Assembly: GCA_013397695.1 (NCBI GenBank)
Contig: VYZI01000033.1
Span: 1-64,000 of the forward strand
Reading direction: 5' to 3'
From: Centropus unirufus
Taxonomy: Eukaryota > Chordata > Aves > Cuculiformes > Centropidae
Length of the DNA: 64,000 nucleotides
Under the pieces are notes generated by a model, which saw nothing but the letters and a program-made list of their open reading frames with translations, was not told the origin of the DNA and made no database searches. This document shows, one piece after another, positions 13,901 to 28,413 of the stretch. The position numbers were made by a program, and so were the translations under genes. Every line of letters begins with the position of its first letter. Positions within the stretch are counted from its first letter, which is position 1.

Positions 13901-16690
13901 ATAATGGAATATTTCTGCAAAGCAACACATGCTCGCTCCCGTTTTTACCAATAAAACACAGGAGTTGAAATTAATTAAAAAAAAAAGATATATTGACTTG
14001 CTGAGGTGTTATTGGATATCTTATGGTGTAAGAGTGTCTCTGATAGGTGGATTAACATGCCTAGAGTTTTGTACTGCCATAACTAGACCATCTTGGTTCT
14101 TAAAAGTTTATTGAAAGTTTATTCAGAAATCTTTCACAGTTATGTGGAGGTTTGGGACTACCATGGTGAGATGAACTATTTGTTCCAAGAAGCAAATATG
14201 CATTACAAGGCAACACAGTAGAAATAAGGATTTTCTTAACACTGTTCATGTATCTATATTGGTCACTATCACCATCTTCCAATTATATTACTGGTAATAA
14301 GTTGCACTTGTGTAGCATTTACATCTTGTGAAAGCAGTAAATATTAGGCTCTTTTTGCTAGTGGATAGACATAGCCAGATTGTAACAGAATCAGACTTTC
14401 AGGTACTAGTCTTTAAAGTTGATTTCAGCCGACTAACATACAACAGGGCTTGCCACTGAGTGATATTTAGTTTCTTTGCTCTTGATTTTCCATAAAGAAG
14501 AATATTAGCTAGTCTACGGGATCTTATATATGAACATATACTTATTAGGCTTGCCTACACTGACTGCTGTTTATCTATTTTAAGGCTATGCTGTCACTGG
14601 CTATTTGATTTGCCACAAATTAAACTCTCCATAGCCAGAACAGTGACCACAGATTAGGCTAATTCTGAAAATAAATCTTTGCATTTATTTTCTCCTTAAA
14701 ACCCCATCTAGAGAAGACCAATGAGAAAAGAAAATTCCTGTGTGGGATGTCTTTCCTATGCATGTCATTGGGATGGGGCAATAATCCATTCACCTCCCCT
14801 TTGAAACTGCCCCAATACTGAAATCTGTAATCAAAGCAAGATCACTTTAAAACAAATTAATGTAACAGTTTTAATTAGTCATCACATATCTTTCTGGATC
14901 CTGTATGTAATTATACTACCAAGTAAATCCTTGTTGCTGAAGCTACAATCACTAAAACTCTGGACAAATGCTTCTAAAGAACACAACTGTGAAAATGCCT
15001 GCACCAAGGCACATATTGATGTGATGCTTCTACCAGACTGTAGATAAACCTATACAGAAATTAAGTTTTGTCTTAAAATAAAAAAATAAATAATCCCTTA
15101 AATTGTATTACATGTACAAGAGTGTGGGTTGCTCTCTTTGAACAGGCTCCCACATAAACCATTGCACATTTCTCTTGAAATCACTTACCTCAAGAAAAAT
15201 AGATATGTATTACTTTTACCAAATTGGTTTGTATGACTGTGAGCACAACCATTTTTTTTTAAAAAAAGGTATTATTTCCCCAACTGTCTGAAGTGTGCTT
15301 GAAGTGTTGTGATAATCATTCAATATTCTACTTTCATGCTTGCCAATTCATAGTTTACTAATATCTTTGGGCTTAATCAGTAGCTCATGCAGTATTATAG
15401 CACCAATAACAATTCTACTACAAGCACCAAAAACTAGTTCACATAAGTTTGATTTACTAAACTGATTTGTATTGCCAAGCCTGCCAGAGGTCCAAGCAAA
15501 AAAAAAAATTAAAAAAAAATTAAATGCTCTATGGCAGGCCGTCAATTTTAAAATACTGTCGAATCATCCTCAGTCTAGTTTTCTTTATTAATTTGTACCT
15601 AAGTGTTCTCTGGCTCAGCTGCAGTCTTTCATGGAGGGCTGTTTTTTTAAACAGAATACAAGGCACCAAAACAAAACTGTTATGGGAACTTCCCCTAAGG
15701 AGCTACCTTTTTAAAATTTCCTCACATCCCACTCTCCACCAAGTCAGCCCTGTAACAGATGACTCTAAGCTTTTTCTTACCACTCGGTGGTACACAGTCT
15801 TGTGGGTGAGATTCACAGTTCACTAAGAATGCAGAGGAGGGATGCGGGAGATCCTTCACTGTCTCCTGCTTCCTTGGGTGGGAAAGGAAATTGCTGAGTC
15901 CATTGCTTGTGATTTCTCTGGCAGATAGGAGTCAGCAGGGACAGGAAACTGAAAAACCTGGCTGCTCTCCCCACTGCCTGTAGTGCCTTCTGTCAAAAAT
16001 GCCGGTGGGGTGAGCTGCTGAGGCTGATGCTCCCCAGATCTCCTCAAATAAAGCATGGTGCCCACAGGGGACAGACTGGCCAGGCAAGCCAGTACTCTGC
16101 TCCAGGCTGTCCTGCACAGGCATCCATCCTTTCCTTCACCTCCTTTCAAAGTCACGAGACCAAACAAGTCTGTCAAATATATTTGAGAATATCTGCAATA
16201 CTTACATTTTGGGCAAAGACACCATATACCGCGATGTGAGATGACTTATTATTTCTGACAAGACCTGTAACAAGTCTCCAGATGTTGTGTTTTTGGCACC
16301 ATAGTCTTACAAAAGAGACTCTGGGTCCTCTATGTGAAACACACTCGTCACTACTTCATTAAAACAACCTTTAGGTAAGTATTCTCTTGAATTAGACATA
16401 AACAATAATTCTATTTTCACCAGCTTTTAAAGGTATTTAAAAAGGTATTACAACAAAAGGTATTACAAAATACCTTTCATAAAATGAAACAGAAGGCACC
16501 CACTTTTTGCAAAAGCAGCAGTATGAAAATGTCACCATTAAATTAAACAAAAAGCACTGCTAAACCACTCAGAACCAGAAGACAAAGTTTTGCCTCTCCT
16601 GGAGGAAAAGTGTAGTACAATTTTCAAGGTTAAATATTTACTCGACCAATCTATCTAGGGCTAAGATTTAGATGTGTCAGAGGCAATAAG
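10921..16690. other. AT-rich intronic DNA without a supported gene
   Basis: I see no recognisable exon. The GC-richer part at 15840-16160 contains a 106-codon minus-strand open frame with a low-complexity, Pro/Ser/Gly-rich translation that matches no family I know. Near 16429-16480 the unit AAAGGTATT occurs three times and pairs with AATACCTTT, a small hairpin. The 16-mer AAGCAGCAGTTCCCAG occurs twice, near 11190 and 11985. Confidence 0.55.
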
Positions 16691-16691
16691 T

Positions 16692-16716
16692 GTGGGTTGT
16701 GTATGTGTATGTATAC

Positions 16717-16759
<43 letters not shown>
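16692..16759. repeat. Compound TG/TA/AC microsatellite with (AC)15
   Basis: TG- and GTAT-rich sequence passes into a TATA run and then (AC)15 at 16727-16756. The TG and AC arms are partly complementary. It explains the threonine/histidine-rich open frames at 16674-16952. Confidence 0.95.
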
Positions 16760-16760
<1 letters not shown>

Positions 16761-17854
16761 CTGTTCACATGCACAGCACCAGCAGGCCAGAAAGGCATCT
16801 TGTTTTTATCCCTCTATCTTTATCTATCCTCCCTCATCCCAAGTCTGCAAGAACAAAATGCAGGAAGTGTTAGCAAGGTTCTGCAAAAGCAAGAAACCAA
16901 CGAAAACTACATAAGCTTAACTGCATACTTATTGCATAATGATTACATTTAGCATACGCAAGGTGAAAATTATCTCATCTAATGACCACCAAGAGGTTCA
17001 CAAAATAAGAAGACATTCTTGATAATGATTACCAGGGTAGAAAGCTTTCTCCCTGTCTATAAGGGCCTCACACCTAGCACACTAACACCTCTATGATTTA
17101 TAATTATCCTGTCAATTAATGCCATTTAAAGAAAAATGCACAAAATAAGATCACCCACAGAGAAAAAGTTACGCTATTTGCCAGATTTTTTTTGCTTCAT
17201 CCTTTTCTTCTTTTTTTCAGTAGCATATTAGCAAGTATAAGTCGATAATAATAAGGAGGAAGGATCAGACTGCTGTTTGTACAAGTAGGAGAAGGATTGG
17301 AAATGCAGACTGTATTGAATAATATGGTAGCTCTAGATAATCTGGAAAGGTTCAGCAGCTATTATGTTCCAAACAGCACCTAGAAGTTATTTTAAAGGAA
17401 GATATTTAAACAATTGTGGCCTGAAAAGCTAAACAATCCTAGCCAGTTCTTGATGCAAATAAATACATCACTCTTTATAGAAAAAGGGCATATAGATTAA
17501 AAAAACGAGCAGAAGTTAAGAACAGTGCTACCAGGTTAAAAGTTGGGGTGTTTCTCTTTCTAAAGAGCAGTTTTTGGGGATGGGGATCTCCACACATACT
17601 TGAGCTTAATTCTAGTTGTTTATGTTCTGATCATCAAGTCTATTTGACCAAATCTAGAAAAAAAAAAAAAAAAGCTTGAGATGCATAATTAAAGCAAGTC
17701 AACCAGATTTCTGACCTTTGCCAATTACACAGAGGAAAGTTTTCTTACTAGGAATGGTAACAAATGATCAGAACTATCTGCAAGTGGTTTTCCCATAATT
17801 TTAGATAGTTCTACCCCTTCTCTTCATTCCAGCTAGAATCATATACAGAGTGAC

Positions 17855-18010
17855 CCCTGCTAGGCCAGATACTTGGTCCATTTAGTCTTCAGTTATCTCC
17901 TCTGAGATAAGTGTCAGTTTAGTTTCTTATCAGCACCGGGACCTTTGCTGTTACAAAAACATTTTATAGTCCATGACAGTTTCTCTTAATATTCTCCAGT
18001 ATACGTGAAA
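17855..18010 (+). repeat. Possible ancient L3/CR1-like relic
   Basis: GCTAGGCCAGATACTTGGTCC followed by ATTTAGTCTTCAG and a later TTTATAGTCCATGACAG recalls an old amniote repeat with the wording 'ggtccatctagtccagtatcc'. The match is partial and from memory. Confidence 0.25.
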
Positions 18011-20141
18011 ACTGAGTGAGCCAAACTTACAGCCTTCTTCCATTAAGGTATTTTTGCCTTAGTCTTTGGGATTTGCCCAGACTGCCAGGGTCTGGTTTCA
18101 TTAAGCTTGAATAGTCTTTTGCAAAACCTAGTTTATGAATGTGTGATGAAGTGCTTTATCTATTTGTATATTTTATGAGTAGATCACAACTAGATGAGGT
18201 TAAAGGCAACACTGTGGAGAAATGTGTTTATTAAAGTGAGAAAAAAAGGCTAGACAGAGCTTTTTCTCCCCCAAAATCTAGCCACTTAAAGTTCTACATA
18301 AACCCATGAATACTTTCAAACGTTCATTGCAGTGGCTGAACATTTTAACCTAGTCGTTTTTCTTTTAGTATTGCAAACCATGAAGCCTGTACAGACTACA
18401 AGACTGTACCACTGCATGCACCCCCCCAGTGTAATCATCACCCCAGCTTCATACACTCCTCTTTGGCAGTAATGGCCTCACCACAGATACCTGTGTGCTC
18501 CTTAATGCTATAGAGACAAAACCAGCTGCAAACATTGTCCAGAACATGCTGAGATGACGCAGCGGATGAATTGTTCAGCTTATTAGGAACCAGGTGTCTT
18601 GATTTCTTTTGTAGTTCATCAGACTTACCAATGTGTCTCTTGAAATATAAGCTTCAAGTAAAGGCTGAACAGAAAACTATAAAGAGAAAGTTTTGCCTGG
18701 TTTTAACTCATAGTATCGCTTGAAACTCTTCCCTGGATTTTTAAACTGATGTTAATAAAACATTGAATGTTTCAGATGAGTGAAAGACAGGGAGCTTTGC
18801 CACATGGAACAGTATCTTTGCTACTGGGCATGGTAGATGATAACAAAGCATATATCGTGAGGAACACGGAAACCTTTACCAGCTCTTCTATAGAAACTAA
18901 GCTCCAACCACAGCTGCAGACCAACTGTTTAACCCCAGACCTAGGGATGTAAAGTTCACTTTTGCATTTCACTTCCCTTATTTAAGCAGCAAACCATTAA
19001 CTCATCTAACAACTTCGCAAGTGTTAGTTAACAATGACAATACAGAAATAGATTTTTTTTCCTGTCCACAAAGTGATAGTATTTGTCCGCTTTATAACCT
19101 CTTTAGTGTAAATATTATCTTTTTGGCTTTCTGGTTTTCTCTTTTGATCATTTGGATGCAATGCAGTCCACGCTTCTTAGAAAAGCTTCTCAATTTATGG
19201 AATAAGTCTGAGTAACAGCTTGTGTAAATCTAGTGCTATAGCAAATGTGAGGTGATCTCAAAACATTCAAACATCTCTCCACTTCTAGGCTGAGAAAGGA
19301 ATAAAAGTCAATAGTAAATCTGCTTGAGCATTAAATGACATGGACACAGCTCTTCCAGTGAGTTTATCCGTCAACATTTCAGTAAGAAAAATGAAATTAA
19401 TTCTGATTTTTAGATATTACAATAATATATAATTCAAGTACTGCATCTATCTTACATCCATACATAGAGCTCTTGCCTACATAGATGATACCTGTAACAT
19501 GTTTGCCAAATGTCCACATAGACTTCCAGAATAGAACCGAGACCTCAAGCATGACAGCATCCTTTACAACAAATTTACTGGGACATGTTTTCATTTTTAT
19601 GAGACAAATAATTATGTGACACTGTGAAAGGATTGTACACTTAATTTTAAAAAGTTGGCAGTCAAAATCATCTTGCAAAGATGCATTAGACTCATGCTCT
19701 CTCTTAAAGAGGACACTTTTGCCACAATATCTTGGCTTTTCTGACTATTTCTTACACTTCTAATGAGAAGAATAAGATTCCTCCTGTTTTTATAAGAAGT
19801 CCTCTATGAGTTTTATTTTTAAAATGCTGCCTCTGCCACTTACTTTAAAAACTGTAGAATGATGAAGAATTAGCTGGCAGGAAAACTTCACGAGTCCCAC
19901 TGAAGCAGTTTATTCTGGAACACCATTTATAGAAATGTCATTTTTACCCTGAACAGAAACTGTATGTGATATTTCCACCCTTATACAACTGAACTCATTA
20001 TACTGTTTCCATAACAACAAATAGCAGTACATGAAATTAGATCCCAATAAGATTCTGAGAAAATTAAGTTACAGCCTGCTAATGTGTCTCTTAGAGACTC
20101 ATACAGTGAATGAGAAAATCTGCAAAGCTGGCAATGTGGGT

Positions 20142-20165
20142 ACCTACTAACAGTGGTTAGTAGGT
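20142..20165. repeat. Perfect 10-bp stem, 4-nt loop inverted repeat
   Basis: ACCTACTAAC (20142-20151), loop AGTG, then GTTAGTAGGT (20156-20165). Directly after it, AGGTTAATATCT occurs twice. Function unknown. Confidence 0.75.
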
Positions 20166-23100
20166 TAATATCTATAATTAACAGAGGTTAATATCTCATG
20201 AAGGGAATCAAGGAAAAACTGCCTTAGCCTGTACCCACTAGGTAAGAAGAAAAGCAGTTTGACACAGAGGCATACAAAATGCTATACAGATGGACACATT
20301 TAACTCAGTATTTCATCCAAGAGTTGCCCAAAGAGCAGATGTTCCAGAAAAAAAGAATAACCACCCCATGGGGTAGACTGTCAGACAATAGCTTGTCACT
20401 TGCAAAATTTCTTCCTAACTCTTAAGGACTCCCCTGCAGTCCTCCCTTTCTCTTCCAGATAACACACAAAATAGAAGTCTTAAAATGTTTATAATTGCCT
20501 GTAGCTGAAGTCTATATAGAATTAATTTCTTTTGTACACTCCTTTGATTTTGTAAAACAAAGGAAGTTAAATGAGCCCATGACTGACCTCCTCTCAAAGG
20601 AACTTGGTCTTAAAATGGGACCTTCTGAACTCCAGTGCTAAGCCCTTTTGGTGCTCCAATTCAAACAATCTTAACCTTGCAGTGACCTGTAACACCATTG
20701 CCACACACGCGGTATAGCCAGGTGTGAAGTCTGTTCCAAACCAGGAGTCTGGGAGTGAACCTTCTTTCCTCACTGGAGCCTGTTTTCCCATCTGTTCAAT
20801 GATGACAGCAAAAAGATACCTAAAAATTTTTAATGGAATTTAATAAAACCTTGCTACAAACACATAAGACAGTACTGATCCAAGATGATGTTACTTCTTT
20901 CTTCTCCTCCATCCTTCAACCACCAATGGCAGGCAGTGGTACGGCATTCCTCTGACACAGAGGAATGGCGAGAAGAGTGATGCAGGTGCCTAAGCCTCAA
21001 TAAAGAGCATCACGCCTCAAAACTTCTGACTTGCTTCTGGTACAAAGCATGTATGACTTTTCATAGAGTAAGCAACATCCCGCATTACATACCTATCTGC
21101 AGACCCCTAGTACATGAGGATGGCAATAAAGGAAAAAAATTCAAAACTTGACTCCGTCTTAGCCCAGTGACCTGCTTGTTTCAGACACCCAGACACCAAA
21201 TTTCTGACATTTAAGGATGTAAGCTGGTTACCTAGAGAAAAAACTGTCTCATTTCAGCTAGAGAGGAAGATTTTTCTGGGAAACTGTTTCCAAAAGATTT
21301 TTGTCTGCCATTCATAGAGCTCTTTTACCTAGTTACAATAAAGAGTCAGAATGCAGTAGAGGAGTAAATGGATCCCCTGAGGAGAGACCAGCACTCGGAA
21401 AACTTGTCTGCAGGGGACACGCAACTAGCCAAATTCAAGGACTGAAATCCAGGCATTCTGCCACAACTCACATGCTCACATGGCCTGAGGACCTAACAAA
21501 AGCATAAATAAATATATAAATAAAAACCACTGACATAAAAAGGACATTGTCAAGGCCAGAAAGTCTAAAATTAGCCCCAGTAGCCGTGTTTTGGTTTGTA
21601 TTGCGCAAGGCCTTTTCAGTGCCAAGCCCAGTTTCTTGTGCTGGTCAGGTTACAAATCAAAGGAGATGAATCCTCCTCATTAGTATAGAGAGACAAAAAC
21701 ATTACTGTCTTTCAGCACCTGCTTTCTTCTCCAATTTGAATGAGCAAGAAGGTAAAAAGGGCAGACTGTTCATGCTTCTGTCACAACATTATTCCCACTT
21801 CAAACCAGATGATGTAGAGCTACACAAAAGGGAAGCCTTATTACAACGAATGCCAGGCATCTTTCTTTGTGGGAGATTGAATTGTAGCGACAAAGTATTC
21901 ATCTAAATCCTGCTAAAAACCATTCTTCAAAGCACAACATTCCAACCATTTAGGAACACAAGCTATTTTTCAAATACATCTTAAAAATCTACTATGCTAT
22001 GGTTTTCTTTCAAGAAACACAGTCCACTGTGAAGCGTCCGTCATCTTACTGAGCATTGCTCCTGAACTTAAAGGACTCATTCATTATTTGCACAAATTCA
22101 AAATAATCTTACTACCTTAGTAATATTCCTAAAAAAAAAGGAGGCCTAGTCTACAAAATGTAATTGTGAGCATATAAACTGAAATACAGCTCCTTCAGTC
22201 TAGGATCTGATAATCTGCAAGTACAACTGTGTGGGAACAATCCCTGTTCTGAGCTTGTTACAATGACCACAAAGGTATAATTTTCCCCACTTCCTTATAG
22301 GAATAGCAATCATGATATAAAGTAGAAGCATAAAGCATTCATGGCACACTAAAAAGCCTTTTACCGGTTTACCCCTACCAAAAAGCTTTCAGTGGAATAG
22401 CTTACATGGAGGTACATAAGTACAGAACATAACAAAAGTGGTTTTCTTTTAGGCTGAAAACCATCCTCAGGGATAAATGACCTCCATAATGAGCCCAGGA
22501 TATCTGGTTAGGGCACGTAGCCAACAGTGGACTTCCTGCACTTGAATTTTAATCCCTTTTGGTATTACTGTAAGGTATTGTCAGTCACCCATATGTGGAT
22601 TTGAGTGTGGATTATGTGTCCTTCCCCCCAAAATTAATCTTTCATTTAAATATGAAATATGGAGTAGGGTTAGCTATAACTTCAATAACCCAACTGCAGA
22701 TCTCAGGCTTTTGGAAGAGATGCCTTTGAAAAAGGTATCCTCTGGCTAACAAAACAGACACAGAAGGAGATATTAGTCATCAGCAGGATATGAGAAAACT
22801 AAAAGTGCCTGTGGTCAAAACAGCCTCCCGCTCAAGAACAGAGCAGGTCATTGCCACCACTATACACCCCTCAATTGGGCATGGAGACCAGTCAAGCAGG
22901 GTAGGACAGGAACAACACAAAGAACTCTATTCCACTTACAAGGCTGGGTCAGCATGTTTTCTTAGTCAACTAAGAGGTTGTAGACAAAAAATTGCTATGA
23001 AGAAATACATGAACTTAAATTAACAATTCACCAATGCTCCAAAATGTAAGAGCATTAAGAACTTCATGTTTGCATTAGGTCAAGAGTGTGCATACAACAG

Positions 23101-26100
23101 TCATCGAACAAGGCAGATAATAATGCACCATCAAAAGAAATGAGAAAATAATCAGCTCCTAATCCCTTGCAAGCTTTTATTTCTCCTTTAAACCATCATA
23201 GTAGTTAATGGTGAAGAAAACAACTTCAAAGCAAAAAAGATCAAATGTCTGTAAGGACTACATACAGACAAAAAGCACTTAAGTGATACTACTTTTTATA
23301 TAACATTATTAATTTTACAACAAACTATTCCTTCAGACTAGTGAATAAGACAGGAGAAAGTAGCTGTTACTCAGTAGAGACCCATATATACATGTAATTG
23401 CCTCACTGATTCTTCAATAATATAAATATCAACTGTAAAAAAAAAGTTTCTACTCCTTTTAAAATACGTAAACCTTTCCAGTTAATAAGAGATGAGGCCC
23501 AAAGGTCTCTTCAGACAGAGAGAAAACCCAGAAGATTGTTGTAAAAAACACCACACCAAAAAAAAACCCCAACATAGTCCCCCTTTCCCTCCCTCCTTCT
23601 CTTCATGCTTTGTTTCAAGTCCAGTAGTGATAACTTCATAATGATTTGCAAATACCTTCAAATCTAGGGATCACTGTAACAGAAATAAACAGCAGGCATA
23701 TTCCTGAATATGGTGCTGGCAAGTTGAGCAAAACCAAGTTCGGTAAATACCAGCACTGCTACCATTGCTCCTGCTGGATTTCCAAAAATAGTTCTCTTGC
23801 TTATTGAACAAAAAGTTGCAAATAGCTTTGAAGATCTGAAAACAATTTTCAAACACAAAAAGAAGCAGTGTTACTACTCAATTCAAGACCTTTTTGTCCT
23901 TTGAGAAAAGTGTAGTACCTAAACTAATACACACACACCACCTCCAAATAAAAACAAAAGAATAAAAGGGCCAAGGTATATGAAAATTTTGAGGGTTTTT
24001 TCTTCCCCTCTCAAAAAATTACCATTGGTACTCTCATACTTTGTAACTACAACTAAATCTCTAGGGGTTAATAACTTAACTTTCTGTTCCTAATAACTTT
24101 CATCTCGGAACAGATTCCACAATTTCACTTGCCCAAAGGGAAATTAGGCAATTACACTGAGTAGAGAAATAAACTCTATTAATAAACTGCTTGCTGTACT
24201 ACAAATAGCACTGACTTTACCTTTACTTCTTTGGTAAAACCCAGAAACTGCTGAAGGGACAGATGGATATTTTATTTTTAAAGTTTTATTGAATATAGAA
24301 AGTATTAATACTTAAATTTAACTGGCCTCTTCGTAAGTGCAGTAAAGACAATCTGTGCTGCTACTGCCTTTACACATTTTTGGACTTCATTATGTCCCAT
24401 TAATACTAATGTCATTTGCTAAGAATCATCTTTCTAGTAGTTTCCCGTGCTGCTACACTAAAGATTATTAAGTCTAGCAAGGAAGCTGTAGAAAATGTAA
24501 TATTAATACTGCATTTATCTTGAACATTGCACATCAGCAAGCCAGAAAATACTAAATGCCAATAGAAAAGGTACTGATAGATAATAAATTTTAGGGCAAG
24601 AAATTAAAGCCCTATGCAGGAGAGCATTAACAGGCAATTAATTACTTACAAGACTTTTAAACACCTATTCAAATATCAATAGTCAAAATTAATTTCAACA
24701 TACATTTTCAAAATTTGTTTTCTCCAATTTGTAGAATGTAAAGAGCATTGGCCTTTCGTTTATACTGGAGCAGAAAAGCTGTCTGTTTAGAGCTATTTGA
24801 TTTCTCAGAAGACATTTATTACTCTATATCTGAGAAAGCACATAATTAATTCATATCCTTCACTGATTCTGAAGACAAGTCTTCTCCCTTGCGGGTTCCT
24901 TAACAGCAGTGCACAAGTTTATGCTGGTTTGGTGAACAAGAAAAGCAAAATAGATTCTTTTGGAGAATGTAACCTAAAATCTATGCATGCAAAATGGTAC
25001 GCATCAATATAGTATGATTTTAATGAATCTAGAATTAAAACTCATGAAGTTTAAAGTAAGATATTTTAAATGTTGCTCCAGAGCAACCATATAAAACAAG
25101 TTGGCCTGATCTTAAGAATGGTAATGAGCATTAATAAAGAACCTCCTTCATCTTCAATAAAAATGTTGATCATGGGTTCAAGTGAATCTCAAATAAATTC
25201 TCAGTCCTCCCAGTATCATTTTAAAATTATAAATAATCAAATAAGAAGGCATGGAAGAAGTTTTCTCCAAAAGGTGCCTGTAGTAAAAAAGATTTTAAAA
25301 GATCCATTAGCTGTGAATATAAATGCTGACTACATAATTAATGCAAGTAGTATTTTTTACAAGATTAATAATTCACTCTTTCCTCGACTGTCTCCTGAAA
25401 ACGTATTTGCAACTGAACAACATAAATTGCCAGCTCTTCAGAACCATTATAGCTTTAATGGTACCTTCAAGAGAGGAAATCCAGTGCCTAGAGCACCCCT
25501 GCTGATCAGAGGTACAATAATTCCTGCAGGCACAGAAAAAAAAAAGCTCCCCAATTCCTTTGGCATCTACTTTTAGTTTTCGTGGTGCTTTACTTACTAG
25601 TGAACACAGTGAGAGGCTGAACCTCACATGCATTTCAGGTTACTCCTCCTCCAAGACCTCAGACTAGGACTTTCAAAAAATGGCTGAGGTAATTAAGTGC
25701 CCTTGAAAGCCAGAACACTTCAGCACATGTGAAAATCATCTTCTGAAAACCAAGCTGTATGTCAAGGGCTTAATCTGATGCCTTCTGGAACCAATGGGTT
25801 CCGAAACCTCCTCACTGTTTCATTCAACTTTGGATCATGTTTTACAGGAAACGGGAGGAGCTGCAGAGGAAACTGCTACCATGAAGGATGTGCTCATCCA
25901 GTCTGTAAAGCAGTCCAGGTAAAACTACTGCAGCAGCTTACAGACACAGTATAATTAACTCGGAAATTAATTTTAACACATTTAATGCATTCAGATCTGC
26001 AGATCTCATGGCATTTATGGCGGTGACAATAGTTTCCATGTGACCAAATATTCTGCTAAGTATTAGCCATGTTGGCTATGATTTCCTATGACTAGTTTTA

Positions 26101-26362
26101 AAAGTGGTTGCTTCTTGCTTTTATTGGAGCTTTCTCAGAGCTTCCTCAGGCAATGCTTACAGAAATATGTCCCCAATGGCCATTACATATGCCCCTGCTA
26201 CGCTCTTCAATCTTTATTTTAGTATGATAATTAGCAATAATCTCCTGGAGTACAGAAGTCAAAGACTTTTCTATCCTTTTTCAGGACTACTTCGCAACAC
26301 CCAGAGTAATACAAATATTAACAGAAATAAAATATATTATAAACTTACTCTTTAACAATATT

Positions 26363-26378
26363 ACACACACACACACAC
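26363..26378. repeat. (AC)8 microsatellite
   Basis: Eight AC units followed by a short AT run. Confidence 0.85.
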
Positions 26379-28217
26379 ATATATCTATAAAACATTGTTG
26401 GCTCCATCCCTTTCTTCACATTACTTCATATCCGCTCATTATCCCCTGCAATGGAGTTGGTCTTGGACTACCAGATAACCACCTTTGGAGGTGAAAGCCT
26501 GGTGTGCTGCTCCTTGTCCATAATAGCTCCATGAATGTCCATAAATGCTGGATATCAAACACCAGCAAGTTATTTTGCTACTTTCCCTGCCCACATACAC
26601 AGTAGAGGACTAAGGAACAGGCACAGGGGAAGATCCTTCCCCAAACCCTTCAACTTCTGTAGGAATATTCCTAACAACATTCATCAAGTTTAAAATACCT
26701 AAGGATGTCCTAAAGCAAGAGAAAAGCCACATCTTGCACCCCTCATGAAACAAACTTTCACTTGCTGCTAAAGCAGGATAATGAAGATTTAGGAATTCAA
26801 GGTCAGATAGACACTTACAAGGTGGAAATCGAAGTCCCGTGGATGTGCAAACATGACTAAGTGGACACTGTCCATAAGCCCTCAGTGGTTGTTACATGAA
26901 CTGTGCTTTAGCAAAGTAGGCACATGCAAGTGAGTTAATTCAAATTACATTTTGCTGAAATGAAGGAAGCAATTCACACCTCATAGCTATTGTTTCAGGC
27001 TCCCTAATAAATTCAGGAAATAATTTCAACACTTCTGAAGCTTTTTACATGTTTGGAATGTTTTCTTTGCAACTATTTGAAAGGCCTCAAAAACCTGTGC
27101 TACAAATGTCAATATAAATCGTGCTCTAGCTACTTATTCATATATTCTGTATGTTTGACCTCTGAAAACTTGATTACTATACAAATAAAGACTGTATTTC
27201 TGTAAAGTTCTCACATAATGCTATTTTTGACTCAATAACCTCAAATTTCTGACCATTCTAAGGAAAAATTACTCCTTTATCGCTTTTGTGTATCAAAAGA
27301 CAAAACAAAACAAACCCCGACTTACACTAATTTTCTGTCACCTACTTTTTTTATTTCCTCTTTTCAGTTTCTGGAATTTTGTTCAAACTTCTATTATTGC
27401 TAACCACAGAAGTTCATTTCACTTCAAGTTTTTAGTTCTACCGTGAGGCTTTCTAGTTATATTGTGATCCAAGCTCATCGCTTTTTGGTCTTTCTGAACA
27501 CATTATTTGCCAGCACAGTACACTTGGGAGGAGGAGGGAAGAGCACAGGGGAGAAGAAAGTAATTTCCATCTGTACAGTCAAGTACCATTTAAATGTTAT
27601 GAAGAAACATTTGGGACTTTTTTTTTTTGTGTGGAATTATATATCATTACTAGCCAATTTAAATCATGCATAGGAAATCCACATTTTGCATTCCCAGAAA
27701 TTTATGACATTTTCAGCAGTCAGATCTATTAGACTAATATAATAACACTGCCAGCCACCATGCATAAGTCATAAGTGGTATGATTGGATTTGTCTGCTCA
27801 CTGCATTTTCAATTTGAATAATAGTCACATTATTCAATTGTTAATCTTTTTTTTCTTAAGTCTATTGTTATATTTAGTTGGAGTTGGGAAAGCAGCATCA
27901 AACACTAAGGAGGCATGGAATAGGCTATTTCTGTTTTATTGGTATACATTCAAATTCCTATATTTTTTGAGGTGCTCTACCTTACTATCTCACCCCCTCA
28001 AGCTACTGCTAGGAATAGTACAGTCATCAGAAATATTTTGAATTGACAAAATTAGTCTAAGTTTTTCCAAATGTTTAGTTGCCAACTTTATAAGAAAGAG
28101 AGCTTTGTCATGATCCAAAAAGGATGGCAAGTACAATGCAAGTGCTTGTCTACACGGAGAAGCAAGCTGGAATGGCTGTTCCACAGCAGATCCCACAGCA
28201 GATACTCTTACTTCAGC

Positions 28218-28248
28218 AAAAAAAAAAAAAAAAAGTGCTTTTTTTTTT
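28218..28248. repeat. A17-GTGC-T10 hairpin
   Basis: A run of 17 A (28218-28234) is separated by GTGC from a run of 10 T (28239-28248). Ten A:T pairs plus one G:C can form with a two-base loop. Just before it, CCACAGCAGAT occurs twice in tandem. The open frame crossing it (28071-28268) gains poly-Lys from the A run and is rejected. Confidence 0.8.
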
Positions 28249-28413
28249 CACATATTAATAAAGAGTAGAAGCCAAGGCACCCTGAGGCTTTGGCTGTGTA
28301 GAGTAATACGACCCCCACAAAGACTCAAAGTGAAAGAGTTACTGTTTCTCAACATGTACACTACAGTTTTTCATAAGGTTTTAATCTCTCCTCCCTTTTC
28401 TTTCATCCTGTAG

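Larger units (their letters stand above)
16760..28180. other. AT-rich intronic DNA, mostly featureless
   Basis: It holds a poly-A run near 17.65 kb, a possible old LINE relic near 17.9 kb, a 10-bp hairpin at 20142-20165 and a short (AC)8 at 26363-26378. The long open frame at 25070-25576 is treated as a lead, not a gene. No splice-site pair with a recognisable product was seen. Confidence 0.55.

Noticed and set aside
15856..16176. 106-codon minus-strand open frame in a GC-richer patch
   Set aside because: The higher GC lowers stop frequency; the product is Pro/Ser/Gly-rich with no domain.
16310..16375. Plus-strand exon ending CTTTAG|GTAAGT
   Set aside because: The donor is good, but the upstream acceptor is poor and there is no supporting frame.
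16674..16952. Open frames of 74-92 codons rich in Thr and His
   Set aside because: They are produced by the AC microsatellite and have no other coding signs.
17930..17950. REST/RE1 site from TCAGCACCGGGAC
   Set aside because: The spacing between half-sites is one base short and the second half is incomplete.
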